A stretch of 64,000 nucleotides of DNA, taken from DAIDKA01 sp036498905. GTDB lineage: Bacteria; Pseudomonadota; Gammaproteobacteria; Steroidobacterales; Steroidobacteraceae. Below the pieces are notes generated by a model. It saw nothing but the letters and a program-made list of their open reading frames with translations, was not told the DNA's origin and made no database searches. The position numbers were made by a program, and so were the translations under genes. Of this stretch, positions 23,771 through 32,213 are shown piece by piece. Numbering within the stretch: position 1 is the stretch's first letter; every line of letters starts with the position of its first letter. The DNA lies in assembly GCA_036498905.1 (NCBI GenBank), contig DASYER010000122.1, positions 1 to 64,000 on the forward strand, read 5' to 3'.

Positions 23771-25675
23771 ATGCCCAAGCCCGAAGTCACCTATCCGCTG
23801 CTGAGCACGATCCACTCCCCCGCGGATCTGCGTGGCCTTGCGGCCGCCAAACTGCCCGAGCTCGCCGCGGAATTGCGTGAGTTTCTGATCCAGAGCGTGA
23901 GCACACGCGGCGGGCATTTTGCCGCCGGCCTGGGGACGGTCGAGCTCACGATCGCCCTGCATTACATCTATGACACCCCGAACGACCTGCTCGTGTGGGA
24001 CGTGGGCCACCAGGCCTATCCCCACAAGGTCCTCACGGGGCGCCGCGAGCAGCTGCATACCATCAAGCAGCGCAACGGCCTGGCACCCTTCCCGACCCCG
24101 GCTGAGAGCGAATACGACACCTTCGCCGTGGGACATTCGAGCACCTCGGTCAGCGCCGCCCTCGGGATGGCGATCGCGGCTGCTCACCAGGGCAGCAACC
24201 GGCGCGCCGTCGCCGTCATCGGCGATGGCGCCATGACGGCCGGCATGGCCTTCGAGGCGCTGTGCCATGCCGGCTCCCTGCCGAATGACCTGCTGGTGGT
24301 TCTGAACGACAATGAAATGTCGATTTCTGAAAACGTCGGCGCATTGTCCAACTACCTGGCCCGGGTGCTCTCCGGACGCTTCTATTCACATTTGCGTGAA
24401 AGCGGCAAGAAGGTACTCAAGCCCATGCCGACGGTATGGGAACTGGCGCGCCGCTCCGAGGAACACATGAAGGGCATGGTCCTGCCGGGCACCATGTTCG
24501 AGGAAATGGGGTTCAACTACATCGGACCCGTGGACGGACATGACTTGAAGGCGCTCGTCACCACACTGAAGAACGTCAAGCAGCTGAAGGGCCCGCAGTT
24601 CCTGCACGTGGTGACGCGCAAAGGCAAGGGCTACGCGCCGGCCGAGGCCGATCCGATCAAATGGCATGGACCGGGTCCGTTCGATCCGCGCAGCGGCACC
24701 ATTTTCAAGGAAAAGAGCCAGGGCCCGAGCTACTCACAGGTGTTCGGACAGTGGCTGTGCGATATCGCCGCCATCAACCCGAAGATCGTCGCCATCACGC
24801 CTGCCATGCGTGAAGGCTCCGGCCTGGTCGAGTATTCGAAGCGCTTCCCCGACCGGTACTTCGACGTAGCCATCGCCGAGCAGCACGCGGTGACGCTGGC
24901 CGCGGGGCTTGCCAGCGCCGGCATGAGGCCGGTCGTGGCCATCTATTCGACCTTCCTGCAGCGTGGCTACGACCAGCTGATACACGATGTGGCCCTGCAG
25001 AATCTGCCGGTGACATTCGCCATCGATCGCGCCGGCATGGTCGGAAGTGACGGGGCGACCCACCAGGGCAGCTTTGACCTTTCTTTCATGCGCTGCATCC
25101 CCAACATGGTGATCATGGCGCCCGCCGATGAAGATGAATGCCGGCAAATGCTCTACACGGCCACCACCGTGAAGGGTCCGGCGGCGGTGCGTTATCCGCG
25201 CGGCACGGGTCCGGGCACACCCCTGGTTCAGCAGATGACCGCGCTGCCCATCGGCCGCGCCGAAATCCGGCGCCAGGGCCGCTCGGGTCTGGCGCTCATC
25301 GCCGTCGGCGCAATGGTGGCCCCGGCACAGAAGATTGCCGATCGGCTCGATGCGACACTCGTGAACCTGCGGTTCATCAAGCCGATGGACGAAAATCTGG
25401 TGATCGAGATCGCCTCCAGCCATAGCGCCGTGGTGACGCTTGAGGAAAATGTCGTCGCCGGCGGCGCCGGCAGTGCCATCGGCGAACTGCTGGCGAGCCA
25501 GGACATCCAGGTGTCGCTGCTGCACATCGGCATTCCGGACCGCTTCATCGAGCACGGCTCACGCGAGGACTGTCTGGCCCTGGCCGGTCTTGACGCGGCC
25601 TCCCTCAATGCCACCATCGAGCGCTGGTGGGCGCGCCACTCGGCCACCCGCGCGCGTTCCGTCGGCGCGCTCTAA
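23771..25675 (+). CDS. dxs: 1-deoxy-D-xylulose-5-phosphate synthase
   Basis: Dxs condenses pyruvate and glyceraldehyde 3-phosphate with thiamine diphosphate, the entry step of the MEP isoprenoid pathway. The 634-residue protein shows GHFAAGLGTVELT, the ThDP-binding GDGAMTAGMAFEAL with downstream NDNEMSISENVGAL, and DRAGMVGSDGATHQG. These are all invariant family segments. The ATG at 23771 aligns with the N terminus of E. coli Dxs; the frame is open to 23729 but that would add residues absent from the family. It feeds the Idi and IspA steps encoded in the hopanoid locus. Confidence 0.97.
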   Translation: MPKPEVTYPLLSTIHSPADLRGLAAAKLPELAAELREFLIQSVSTRGGHFAAGLGTVELTIALHYIYDTPNDLLVWDVGHQAYPHKVLTGRREQLHTIKQRNGLAPFPTPAESEYDTFAVGHSSTSVSAALGMAIAAAHQGSNRRAVAVIGDGAMTAGMAFEALCHAGSLPNDLLVVLNDNEMSISENVGALSNYLARVLSGRFYSHLRESGKKVLKPMPTVWELARRSEEHMKGMVLPGTMFEEMGFNYIGPVDGHDLKALVTTLKNVKQLKGPQFLHVVTRKGKGYAPAEADPIKWHGPGPFDPRSGTIFKEKSQGPSYSQVFGQWLCDIAAINPKIVAITPAMREGSGLVEYSKRFPDRYFDVAIAEQHAVTLAAGLASAGMRPVVAIYSTFLQRGYDQLIHDVALQNLPVTFAIDRAGMVGSDGATHQGSFDLSFMRCIPNMVIMAPADEDECRQMLYTATTVKGPAAVRYPRGTGPGTPLVQQMTALPIGRAEIRRQGRSGLALIAVGAMVAPAQKIADRLDATLVNLRFIKPMDENLVIEIASSHSAVVTLEENVVAGGAGSAIGELLASQDIQVSLLHIGIPDRFIEHGSREDCLALAGLDAASLNATIERWWARHSATRARSVGAL

Positions 25676-25706
25676 CGCTCGCAATTTTCGGATGAACGTT
25701 TAGCTC

Positions 25707-26558
25707 ATGAATTCCAAAGCAGTTGCAAAAGCAGTCGATTCGAGCGCCGAGAAGGGCGCGAAAAGCGTCGGCGTCGAGGATGTGCAGGGTCGTGCCGACA
25801 CACGGCGAATTCCCATCAATCGCGTCGGGATCAAGGACATCACGCACCCGGTGCGGGTCAAGGATCGCGCCAGCGGCGAGCAGCACACCATCGCCACCTT
25901 CAACATGTACGTGAACCTGCCCCATGACTTCAAGGGCACGCACATGTCGCGCTTCGTCAGCATCCTCAACCAGCACGAACGGGAGATCTCCGTCGAGTCG
26001 TTCCAGAACATGCTCGAAGAGATGACGATGCGGTTGGAGGCCAACGCCGGTCACATCGAAATGACCTTTCCGTTCTTCATGACCAAGCGGGCGCCGGTTT
26101 CCGGGGTCGCCAGCGTCATGGACTACCGCGCGAGCCTGCTGGGCGAACGACGCGACGGCAAGACCTGCATGTGGATCCGGGTCGTGGTGCCCGTCACCAG
26201 TCTGTGCCCGTGCTCGCGCGATATCTCAAAATACGGCGCCCACAATCAGCGCTCGCATGTGACCATCACCGCGAAGCTGCGGCAGCACATCTGGATCGAA
26301 GAGTTGATCGGCATCGCGGAGTCGGAAGCTTCCAGCGAGCTGTACGGCATCCTCAAGCGCACCGATGAAAAGTTCGTCACCGAGCGTGCGTATGAGAATC
26401 CGAAATTCGTCGAAGACATCGTGCGCGATGTCGCCGCGCGCCTGAATGCCGAAGATCGGGTATCAGCCTACGAAGTGTCTGCCGAGAACTTCGAATCGAT
26501 CCACAATCATTCCGCCTACGCGCTGATCGAGCACGACAAGGAAGCGGCGGCCACCTAG
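25707..26558 (+). CDS. folE2: GTP cyclohydrolase FolE2 (type IB)
   Basis: FolE2 converts GTP to 7,8-dihydroneopterin triphosphate, the first step of folate synthesis, and can work with metals other than zinc. The 283-residue protein contains the catalytic cysteine in SLCPCSRDIS and the C-terminal NHSAYALIEH segment. Both are specific to the IB family and not to the shorter FolE. It follows dxs by 31 bp and may be co-transcribed. Its stop codon overlaps the stop of the convergent methyltransferase gene in the sequence CTAG. Confidence 0.95.
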   Translation: MNSKAVAKAVDSSAEKGAKSVGVEDVQGRADTRRIPINRVGIKDITHPVRVKDRASGEQHTIATFNMYVNLPHDFKGTHMSRFVSILNQHEREISVESFQNMLEEMTMRLEANAGHIEMTFPFFMTKRAPVSGVASVMDYRASLLGERRDGKTCMWIRVVVPVTSLCPCSRDISKYGAHNQRSHVTITAKLRQHIWIEELIGIAESEASSELYGILKRTDEKFVTERAYENPKFVEDIVRDVAARLNAEDRVSAYEVSAENFESIHNHSAYALIEHDKEAAAT

Positions 26559-27391
26559 AACAGGTGGCGGGACAGCATGAAATCCAGATGGGCGCCGATA
26601 GCGAGCTTCGAGCGCTCCCTGGGCTTCTGCCGCGCCTCATGATCAAGAATGTGCCCGACGTACATTGACGCGTACCACTGATCGGCCTTCACCGGCCGAT
26701 GGCCGGGCAGGCTTCGATCGCGCCCGATCTTGCGCAGTTCGTTCTGCGCATTGAACTCATTGATCGCCGCCAATTCGCCGGCCCATTCATTGGCGAAATA
26801 AAACGACACGTCGTCAAAATACATGCTGACTCCCGGAATGTACTTCTCCGGTGTCCCGGTCAGGCAGCGCAACGCCGATTTGGTCGCGGTGTAGATGTCG
26901 ACATCTATCGAGACGAAGCCCAGCGGCGCCGTGGCGTCAAGGGAAGCAGTGAACGGATCAACGGTATCGCCGATGTCGCCCCAAATAATGGTGGCGCGGT
27001 TTCCCAGTTTGCGCAGCAGGACATCGCGGTCCTCCATTGCAAAGTCGCCCGGGTTCCACAGCTCGGGATGATCCTTGTAGCCGTGAACGGGCGGAAGTCC
27101 CTTGCCGGTGTCGAATCCGACGATCCGAAATTCTATCCCGGTCTCCTGCGAAATCTGCGGAGCCAGGCTGACCATGTTCAACAGGCCGGCACCACTTGCG
27201 ACTCCGTACTCGACGACCGTGACGCATTTGTGCCCGAAATACTTTGCCAGATCGGCCGCGCGCAGCATGCCGTAGAGGTAGTTGGGCCGTGATATGAGCC
27301 CATAGCGCTCGCGGGCGCGGAAGTCTCCATGGCGCTTAACCCAATTCGTCTCGCCGAACATCCGCGAGAATACTCTGCGTTTAAGCGTCAT
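26555..27391 (-). CDS. Class I SAM-dependent methyltransferase-like protein (TylF-like)
   Basis: This protein of about 278 residues is unassigned. A Rossmann-like glycine motif is visible in VEYGVASGAGLLNM, followed by IVGFDTGKGLPP, GDIGDTVDPF, SIDVDIYTATKSAL and a YFDD segment. These resemble motif order in TylF/MycE-type O-methyltransferases and related cell-surface glycan methyltransferases. No membrane segment is seen. The ATG at 27391 is preferred, with a further in-frame ATG at 27409. It converges on folE2 with overlapping stops and is preceded by 137 bp after the kinase gene, so it may be a separate unit. The methyl acceptor is unknown. Confidence 0.6.
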   Translation of the reverse strand: MTLKRRVFSRMFGETNWVKRHGDFRARERYGLISRPNYLYGMLRAADLAKYFGHKCVTVVEYGVASGAGLLNMVSLAPQISQETGIEFRIVGFDTGKGLPPVHGYKDHPELWNPGDFAMEDRDVLLRKLGNRATIIWGDIGDTVDPFTASLDATAPLGFVSIDVDIYTATKSALRCLTGTPEKYIPGVSMYFDDVSFYFANEWAGELAAINEFNAQNELRKIGRDRSLPGHRPVKADQWYASMYVGHILDHEARQKPRERSKLAIGAHLDFMLSRHLF

Positions 27392-27501
27392 ATTTGAACC
27401 GCCGCCCATTTCGGGCGCTCATCCGGGGAGGTGAACCCGAATATACGGTGAACAGGTAGCGGCCGTCAGTCAGTGGATTCCGACACAACGCTTCGCATCC
27501 G

Positions 27502-27514
27502 GCGCCTGCGGCGC
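27502..27514 (-). repeat. Short GC-rich inverted repeat downstream of the kinase gene
   Basis: GCGCC and GGCGC flank a three-base loop just after the kinase stop on the minus strand. An adjacent GCACGCGTGC palindrome lies at about 27517-27526. No T tract follows, so a terminator role is only possible. Confidence 0.3.
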
Positions 27515-27528
27515 GGGCACGCGTGCGG

Positions 27529-28860
27529 TCAGTTCGGTGCGAGTCTTGGGTAGGTCGCGGTCGTGGAATCCATGTCACTGGCCTGCAGCCGGGTGATCAT
27601 GGTGCGCAGGAACACGCGATTGAAGCGCAGCTGGCACGAGGCGGATACCTGCTCGAGCAGCGTCGAGCTGACCTTCAGGACGGTGACGCCTTCGAGGGAG
27701 CGGATCGTGGCCGTGCGCTTCGCGCCCGGCACATAGCTCGCCTCGCCGAAGCATTCGCCCGTCTCGATGGCGCCGAGGCGCACGGTATGCCGTTCGACCG
27801 TGCAGGTTCCGGAGACGATCACGTAGAAGCGGTCGTCCATCTCCCCTTCCTTGACGATCTCCTCGCCGAGGGAATAGGTCTGCCAGTGGCTGGCGCGCAG
27901 CACTTCCCAGATCTCCGCATGCGAGAACTCGTGGAAAAACTTCAGCCGTCGCAGCACCCCGAACTGTTCCTGGCGGTCGATGCGCGCGTTCTGCTCGCGC
28001 AGCTTCTGGTGCACTCGGGTCAGTTCCGCCGCGAAGTCCAGGCCGCTCTTGTAGCGCTTCGCCGGCTCCTTCTGCAGCGCCATGGCGACGACGTTCTCAA
28101 GATCCTCGGGAATGTCGGCGCGCAAGGTGTGAATCGGCGGTGCGGTCGCATACACGATCTGGTGCAGCAGCTTCTGCAGATTGCCGGCGCGAAACGGGCG
28201 CGATCCGGTCAACAATTCATACATCACGGCGCCGAGTGAATACAGGTCGGATCGATTGCTGAGTTCCAGACTCTGCACCTGTTCGGGCGACATGTAGGAA
28301 GGACTGCCCGCGATGCCTTCGATACGTGAGATATCCGAGTCCGACACCAGGGCAATGCCGAAGTCGATGATGCGCACATCGCTGTCCTGCGTGAGCATGA
28401 TGTTCGAGGGTTTCACATCACGATGAATCACGCCCCGCGAGTGCGCGTAGTGCAGCGCCTTGGCGCACTTGAAGATGATCTCCACGGCATCGTCGATTCG
28501 CAATAGATTGTCGGCGCGGCAATACGCCGCAAGCGTGCGCGCGCCATGCACGTGTTCACTGACGATGTAGCAGTAGCCGTTTTCTTCGCCGGCATCGTAG
28601 ATGGGGAGGATATTCGGATGCTGCAGCATCCCGACCAGGTGGGCTTCGGAGAGGAACATCTTGCGCGCGATCCGCGCCCGATCCTCATCGCCACCGGTAT
28701 CGATGTTGTAGACCTTGATCGCGACATCGCGCCCGTAGTAGGCATCGTGCGACAGATAAACCGTACCCGTACTGCCGCGACCCACCTCCTTGATGATCAC
28801 GTACTTGCCGATTTTCTCGGGAGTTGCACGGGCACGACTGGAGGGGGATTTCTGGGGCAC
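27529..28860 (-). CDS. Serine/threonine protein kinase fused to a cyclic-nucleotide-binding domain
   Basis: This 443-residue cytosolic protein joins a complete Hanks-type kinase domain (about 15-285) to a C-terminal cyclic-nucleotide-binding domain (about 305-425). The glycine loop GRGSTGTV is at 27-34, the catalytic Lys at 49, HRDVKPSN from 146 and DFG at 166-168, so it should be active. The second domain has a phosphate-binding cassette, FGEASYVPGAKRTATI, with an Arg at 382. There is no transmembrane segment or sensor PASTA domain. The start is GTG with AGGA upstream. Two 9-bp direct repeats precede it. cAMP- or cGMP-gated phosphorylation is the obvious hypothesis; substrates are unknown. 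Confidence 0.9.
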   Translation of the reverse strand: MPQKSPSSRARATPEKIGKYVIIKEVGRGSTGTVYLSHDAYYGRDVAIKVYNIDTGGDEDRARIARKMFLSEAHLVGMLQHPNILPIYDAGEENGYCYIVSEHVHGARTLAAYCRADNLLRIDDAVEIIFKCAKALHYAHSRGVIHRDVKPSNIMLTQDSDVRIIDFGIALVSDSDISRIEGIAGSPSYMSPEQVQSLELSNRSDLYSLGAVMYELLTGSRPFRAGNLQKLLHQIVYATAPPIHTLRADIPEDLENVVAMALQKEPAKRYKSGLDFAAELTRVHQKLREQNARIDRQEQFGVLRRLKFFHEFSHAEIWEVLRASHWQTYSLGEEIVKEGEMDDRFYVIVSGTCTVERHTVRLGAIETGECFGEASYVPGAKRTATIRSLEGVTVLKVSSTLLEQVSASCQLRFNRVFLRTMITRLQASDMDSTTATYPRLAPN

Positions 28861-28876
28861 CGTCGATCCTGGGTAC

Positions 28877-28895
28877 TAGCGGTATTTAGCGGTAT
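28877..28895 (-). promoter_or_regulatory. Two direct repeats upstream of the kinase gene
   Basis: TAGCGGTAT occurs twice (28877-28885 and 28887-28895) with one base between, giving a 10-bp period, 16 bases upstream of the kinase start. On the minus strand the pair reads ATACCGCTA twice. One-helical-turn spacing suggests a protein-binding site near the promoter. The repeats are seen; binding is inferred. Confidence 0.4.
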
Positions 28896-28961
28896 GCCGC
28901 GCGAGGATAAGGAACGGCAGCCCGGCCTACTGTGATCCACCCCTCACACGCATTTGCGCGC

Positions 28962-29930
28962 TCAGCCGAAGTGGTCAAATCCGCGATGCGAGACCTGCAT
29001 CACAGACGCCCCACGGCGCACGATCGCGCCGGGCTGTGCGCTCAGAGTGCCGATCCGGCTCCAGCCAAACTCACCGGCCGGACAATGCGCGATGAATTCG
29101 TTAAGTCTGGCGGCGGGCACCGTGAAGCAAAGTTCATAATCCTCGCCGCCGGTCAGCGCCAGCTCGCGCGCCCGCTCCTCCCCCACGGCCGCCCGCAGCG
29201 GGTCCGAGAGCGGAATGGCCGCATAGTCCAGGGTGACGCCACAGCCGCTGGCCTGGGCCATGCGGCCGCAGTCACCGAGCAGGCCGTCCGACACGTCGAT
29301 GCAGGCGCTGGCGAGGCCGCGCAGGGCCATTCCGAGCGCCACCCGAGGGGTGGGGTAACGAAACCGTTCCAACAGCCATTGGGCGTGGGTGGCATCGGCG
29401 ACCTGCAGTCGCGACTGCTCCAGCATCAGGCCTGCCGCCGAGTCACCCGGCGTCCCGCTGACAAAAACGGCATCGCCGGGTGCACCGCCGCCGCGCGTCA
29501 GGGCCGCGCCGCGGGGCACGAAACCCAGAATCTGCACTGTGACGCACAGCTTACCGCCGGTGGTGTCGCCGCCGACCAGCGCCACGCCATGCTGGCGCGC
29601 GAGGGCCTCCAACCCGTCGCTGAACTGCAGCAGCCAGGCTGCATCGGCGCTGGGCAGCGTCAGCGCCAGCAGCGCCCATGCCGGTTGCGCACCCATGGCC
29701 GCGAGGTCCGAGAGATTGATCGCCAGGGCGCGATGACCGATTGATCGTGCCGGGGAGTCTTTGGGAAAGTGTATGTCTTCGACCAGCGAGTCGATCGCCG
29801 CGACCAGCTGCGAACCCGGCGGACACTCCAGCACCGCGGCATCATCGCCGACGCCCACCACCACATCATCGCGCCGCGCGCCGCGGCCGCTGAAGAAGCG
29901 GTTGATGAGATCAAATTCCGACAGTGCCAT
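28962..29930 (-). CDS. thiL: Thiamine-monophosphate kinase
   Basis: ThiL phosphorylates thiamine monophosphate to the cofactor thiamine diphosphate. The 322-residue PurM-like ATP-binding protein starts MALSEFDLINRFF. It carries VGVGDDAAVL, the DSLVEDIHF segment, VGGDTTGG and a late DVSDGLLGD, all diagnostic metal/ATP sites of ThiL. The ATG at 29930 is taken; the upstream open frame to 30167 lies inside nusB. It follows nusB by 20 bp as the last gene of the rib-nusB-thiL operon. The pgpA gene that often follows is not present. Its product supports Dxs, encoded 4 kb away. Confidence 0.96.
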   Translation of the reverse strand: MALSEFDLINRFFSGRGARRDDVVVGVGDDAAVLECPPGSQLVAAIDSLVEDIHFPKDSPARSIGHRALAINLSDLAAMGAQPAWALLALTLPSADAAWLLQFSDGLEALARQHGVALVGGDTTGGKLCVTVQILGFVPRGAALTRGGGAPGDAVFVSGTPGDSAAGLMLEQSRLQVADATHAQWLLERFRYPTPRVALGMALRGLASACIDVSDGLLGDCGRMAQASGCGVTLDYAAIPLSDPLRAAVGEERARELALTGGEDYELCFTVPAARLNEFIAHCPAGEFGWSRIGTLSAQPGAIVRRGASVMQVSHRGFDHFG

Positions 29931-29950
29931 GGACTGCCTCGATCTTACCT

Positions 29951-30391
29951 TCAGTGTTCGTGAGTGCGCAGGGCGCGGGCGGCCCGATCCAGCACGGCAT
30001 TCACAAACTTGTGGCCATCGGTGGCACCAAAGCGGCGCGTGATATTGACCGCCTCGTTCAGCACCACGCGAAACGGCACATCGGGCCGCGCGCTCAGTTC
30101 GAACACCGACACCAGCAGCACGGCATGCTCGACCGGATCCAGCTGCAGCGCCGGGCGGTCCGTCCATTGCGCGATGTCGATGTCCAGTTGGTCGCGTGCT
30201 CCACAGACGCCCTCGATCAGCTCGCGAAAATATTCGCGGTCGGCCTTAGGCATGTCCTCGGCGTCCGCGAATTCCAGCAACAGATCCTGCCAGGGACCAT
30301 GGTTGATCTGCCAGCGATAGATCGCCTGCACGGCCAGGCGGCGGGCGACCGAGCGGGCATTCGTGGCCCGCCGGTCCAGTTGCGTATCCAT
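29951..30391 (-). CDS. nusB: Transcription antitermination factor NusB
   Basis: NusB binds the boxA RNA with NusE (S10) to prevent early termination in rRNA operons. The 146-residue, helix-rich protein contains the family segments ARRLAVQAIYRWQ, PALQLDPVEHAVLL and FRVVLNEAVNITRRFG, as well as FVNAVLD near the end. The ATG at 30391 starts the recognised N terminus; the frame is open further only inside ribH. It lies five bases after ribH and 20 before thiL, the standard gammaproteobacterial order. Confidence 0.95.
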   Translation of the reverse strand: MDTQLDRRATNARSVARRLAVQAIYRWQINHGPWQDLLLEFADAEDMPKADREYFRELIEGVCGARDQLDIDIAQWTDRPALQLDPVEHAVLLVSVFELSARPDVPFRVVLNEAVNITRRFGATDGHKFVNAVLDRAARALRTHEH

Positions 30392-30396
30392 GGACA

Positions 30397-30903
30397 CTAA
30401 ACCCGCTGTTCCAGACGCTGGAACAGACTGATCATCTCGAGCGCGGTTTCCAGCGCCTCGCCGCCCTTGTTCATGCCGTTGAGCGCTGCGCGCTCCAGGG
30501 CCTGCTCGGTCGTGTTCACGGTCAGCACGCCAAATATCACCGGCACCCCGGTCTCCAGGCTCGCCAGGGTCAGCCCGCGGGCACACTCTCCGGCCACGTA
30601 GTCAAAATGCGGCGTATCCCCCCGAATGACGCACCCCAATGCCACCACCGCCTCAAAGCGGCCGCTCATCGCAAGCTTGCGCACGGCGACCGGCAGCTCA
30701 AAGGCACCTGGCACCCGGGCAACGAGCAGGTCATCGTTCGTGCCGCCGTGCGAGCGCCACGCTCCGGTCGCGCCTTCGAGCAGGCTGGATACGATGAAAT
30801 CATTGAAGCGCGCCGCCGCGATGGCCACGCGCCGTCCGCGCGCCGTGATTTCCCCCTCCACGACATGAACCGGCGCGGGCGTCGGCACGGCTGAAGCTGC
30901 CAC
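30397..30903 (-). CDS. ribH: 6,7-dimethyl-8-ribityllumazine synthase
   Basis: RibH condenses the RibB product with 5-amino-6-ribitylaminouracil to form lumazine, the penultimate step to riboflavin. The 168-residue protein shows the AARFNDFIV substrate-binding start, VPGAFELP, GCVIRGDTPHFDYV and the FGVLTVNTTEQAL catalytic region. The GTG start abuts the ribB stop with no space between them. NusB follows five bases later. The family assembles into icosahedral or pentameric shells. Confidence 0.96.
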   Translation of the reverse strand: MAASAVPTPAPVHVVEGEITARGRRVAIAAARFNDFIVSSLLEGATGAWRSHGGTNDDLLVARVPGAFELPVAVRKLAMSGRFEAVVALGCVIRGDTPHFDYVAGECARGLTLASLETGVPVIFGVLTVNTTEQALERAALNGMNKGGEALETALEMISLFQRLEQRV

Positions 30904-32100
30904 CTAGCAGTCCGCTCCGACGTAGGATTCCACGGTCAGACCAAACGCCGACAGACCGTGCATCTGTTTGGGCTGAGACATCACGCGCATGCGCGACACA
31001 CCGAGGTCCTTGAGTATCTGCGCCCCGACCCCGAAGGTCCTCAGCACCATGGCCTGCGCATTCAGATGCGGCTGCTGGCCGGTATCCCCCGAGGATGGCT
31101 GCAGCGCCTGCAGTGCCGCCGTCAGATCGGAGGCCGCCTCAGCCCCGCGCAAGATGACAACGACGCCATCAGGTGCCGTGGCAACCCGCTGCAGCGCCCG
31201 TCGCAGAGTCCAGGAGCGACCGTCGCCTGAAATACCCAGTGCATCGCGCAGGGTGTCAGCCACATGCACGCGCACCAGCGGCGCTTCCGGCCCGTCGAGC
31301 CGACCGCGGACCAGCGCCAGGTGCACTGCATGGCTGCCCCGGTCCTCATAGGCGCACAAGCGAAACTCGCCGAACTCGGTGTGCACCGACTGATCCGCAA
31401 TCCGATCCACCGAGCGTTCATTGCGCAGGCGGTACCGAATCAGATCGGCAATGGTGCCCATGGCAATGTTGTGCTGGCGCGCAAACACTTCGCACTGGGC
31501 ACGCCGCGCCATGGAGCCGTCATCATTCATCAGTTCGCACAGCACGCCCGCGGGCTTCAGGCCCGCCAGTACGCACAGGTCCACTGACGCCTCGGTGTGG
31601 CCGGCGCGTACCAGCACCCCGCCGCGCCGCGGGCGCAGCGGGAAGATATGGCCGGGGCGGGCGAAATCGGTGGCCACGGTTTGCGGATTGGCCAGCGCCG
31701 TGATGGTCGCGGCACGATCGGCGGCCGAGACCCCCGTGCTGGTGCCGTGGCGGTAATCCACCGAGACCGTGAAGGCCGTCCGGTAACTGTCGTTATTGGC
31801 CCCGACCATCTGCGGCAATTCCAGGCGCAGCAAGCGCTCCTCTTCCATCGGCACGCAGATGATGCCGCTGGAATGGCGGATCATGAAGGCCATGGAATCG
31901 GCCGTCGCATGCTCGGCGGCCATGATCAGATCGCCTTCGTTTTCCCGGTCCTCGTCGTCCAGGATCAGCACGATACGGCCGGCGCGAAGTTCGTCCAGAA
32001 TGGTCGGGATGCTGCTGAATTCGGTATGTCCGGTAGACACGTCGGCCGCCTCTGATGGCTCCATGTTCGTGCGGGGAGGCAGGGTCAGGATATTACTCAT
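30904..32100 (-). CDS. ribB: 3,4-dihydroxy-2-butanone-4-phosphate synthase with degenerate GTP cyclohydrolase II-like domain
   Basis: The N-terminal half (about 25-230) is a complete RibB: it has DDEDRENEGDL, RHSSGI, the HGTSTGVSAADR loop and AGHTEAS. It converts ribulose 5-phosphate to the four-carbon unit of lumazine. The C-terminal half (about 235-398) aligns in layout with RibA. However, the zinc-binding region that should hold three cysteines near CxSECLTGD reads RVHVADTLRDAL, so GTP cyclohydrolase II activity is very unlikely. This matches the RibBX form of several gammaproteobacteria; a separate RibA must exist elsewhere. The chosen ATG gives 398 residues; Met13 is an alternative. A 113-bp gap separates it from ribE, with no FMN riboswitch recognised. 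Confidence 0.93.
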   Translation of the reverse strand: MSNILTLPPRTNMEPSEAADVSTGHTEFSSIPTILDELRAGRIVLILDDEDRENEGDLIMAAEHATADSMAFMIRHSSGIICVPMEEERLLRLELPQMVGANNDSYRTAFTVSVDYRHGTSTGVSAADRAATITALANPQTVATDFARPGHIFPLRPRRGGVLVRAGHTEASVDLCVLAGLKPAGVLCELMNDDGSMARRAQCEVFARQHNIAMGTIADLIRYRLRNERSVDRIADQSVHTEFGEFRLCAYEDRGSHAVHLALVRGRLDGPEAPLVRVHVADTLRDALGISGDGRSWTLRRALQRVATAPDGVVVILRGAEAASDLTAALQALQPSSGDTGQQPHLNAQAMVLRTFGVGAQILKDLGVSRMRVMSQPKQMHGLSAFGLTVESYVGADC

Positions 32101-32213
32101 AGACCACTATCGTACCGGGGTGCGCCCAGCCGCTCCACAGATACCGTCCATCCGGTCCATTTTGCGCCGGGATGCGACAGCGCGGTGGCGGGGTGGCACC
32201 CGATCCGACGGCG

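Noticed and set aside
32101..32213. Possible FMN riboswitch in the 113-bp spacer ahead of ribB(X)
   Set aside because: The conserved FMN riboswitch core could not be found there or ahead of ribD.
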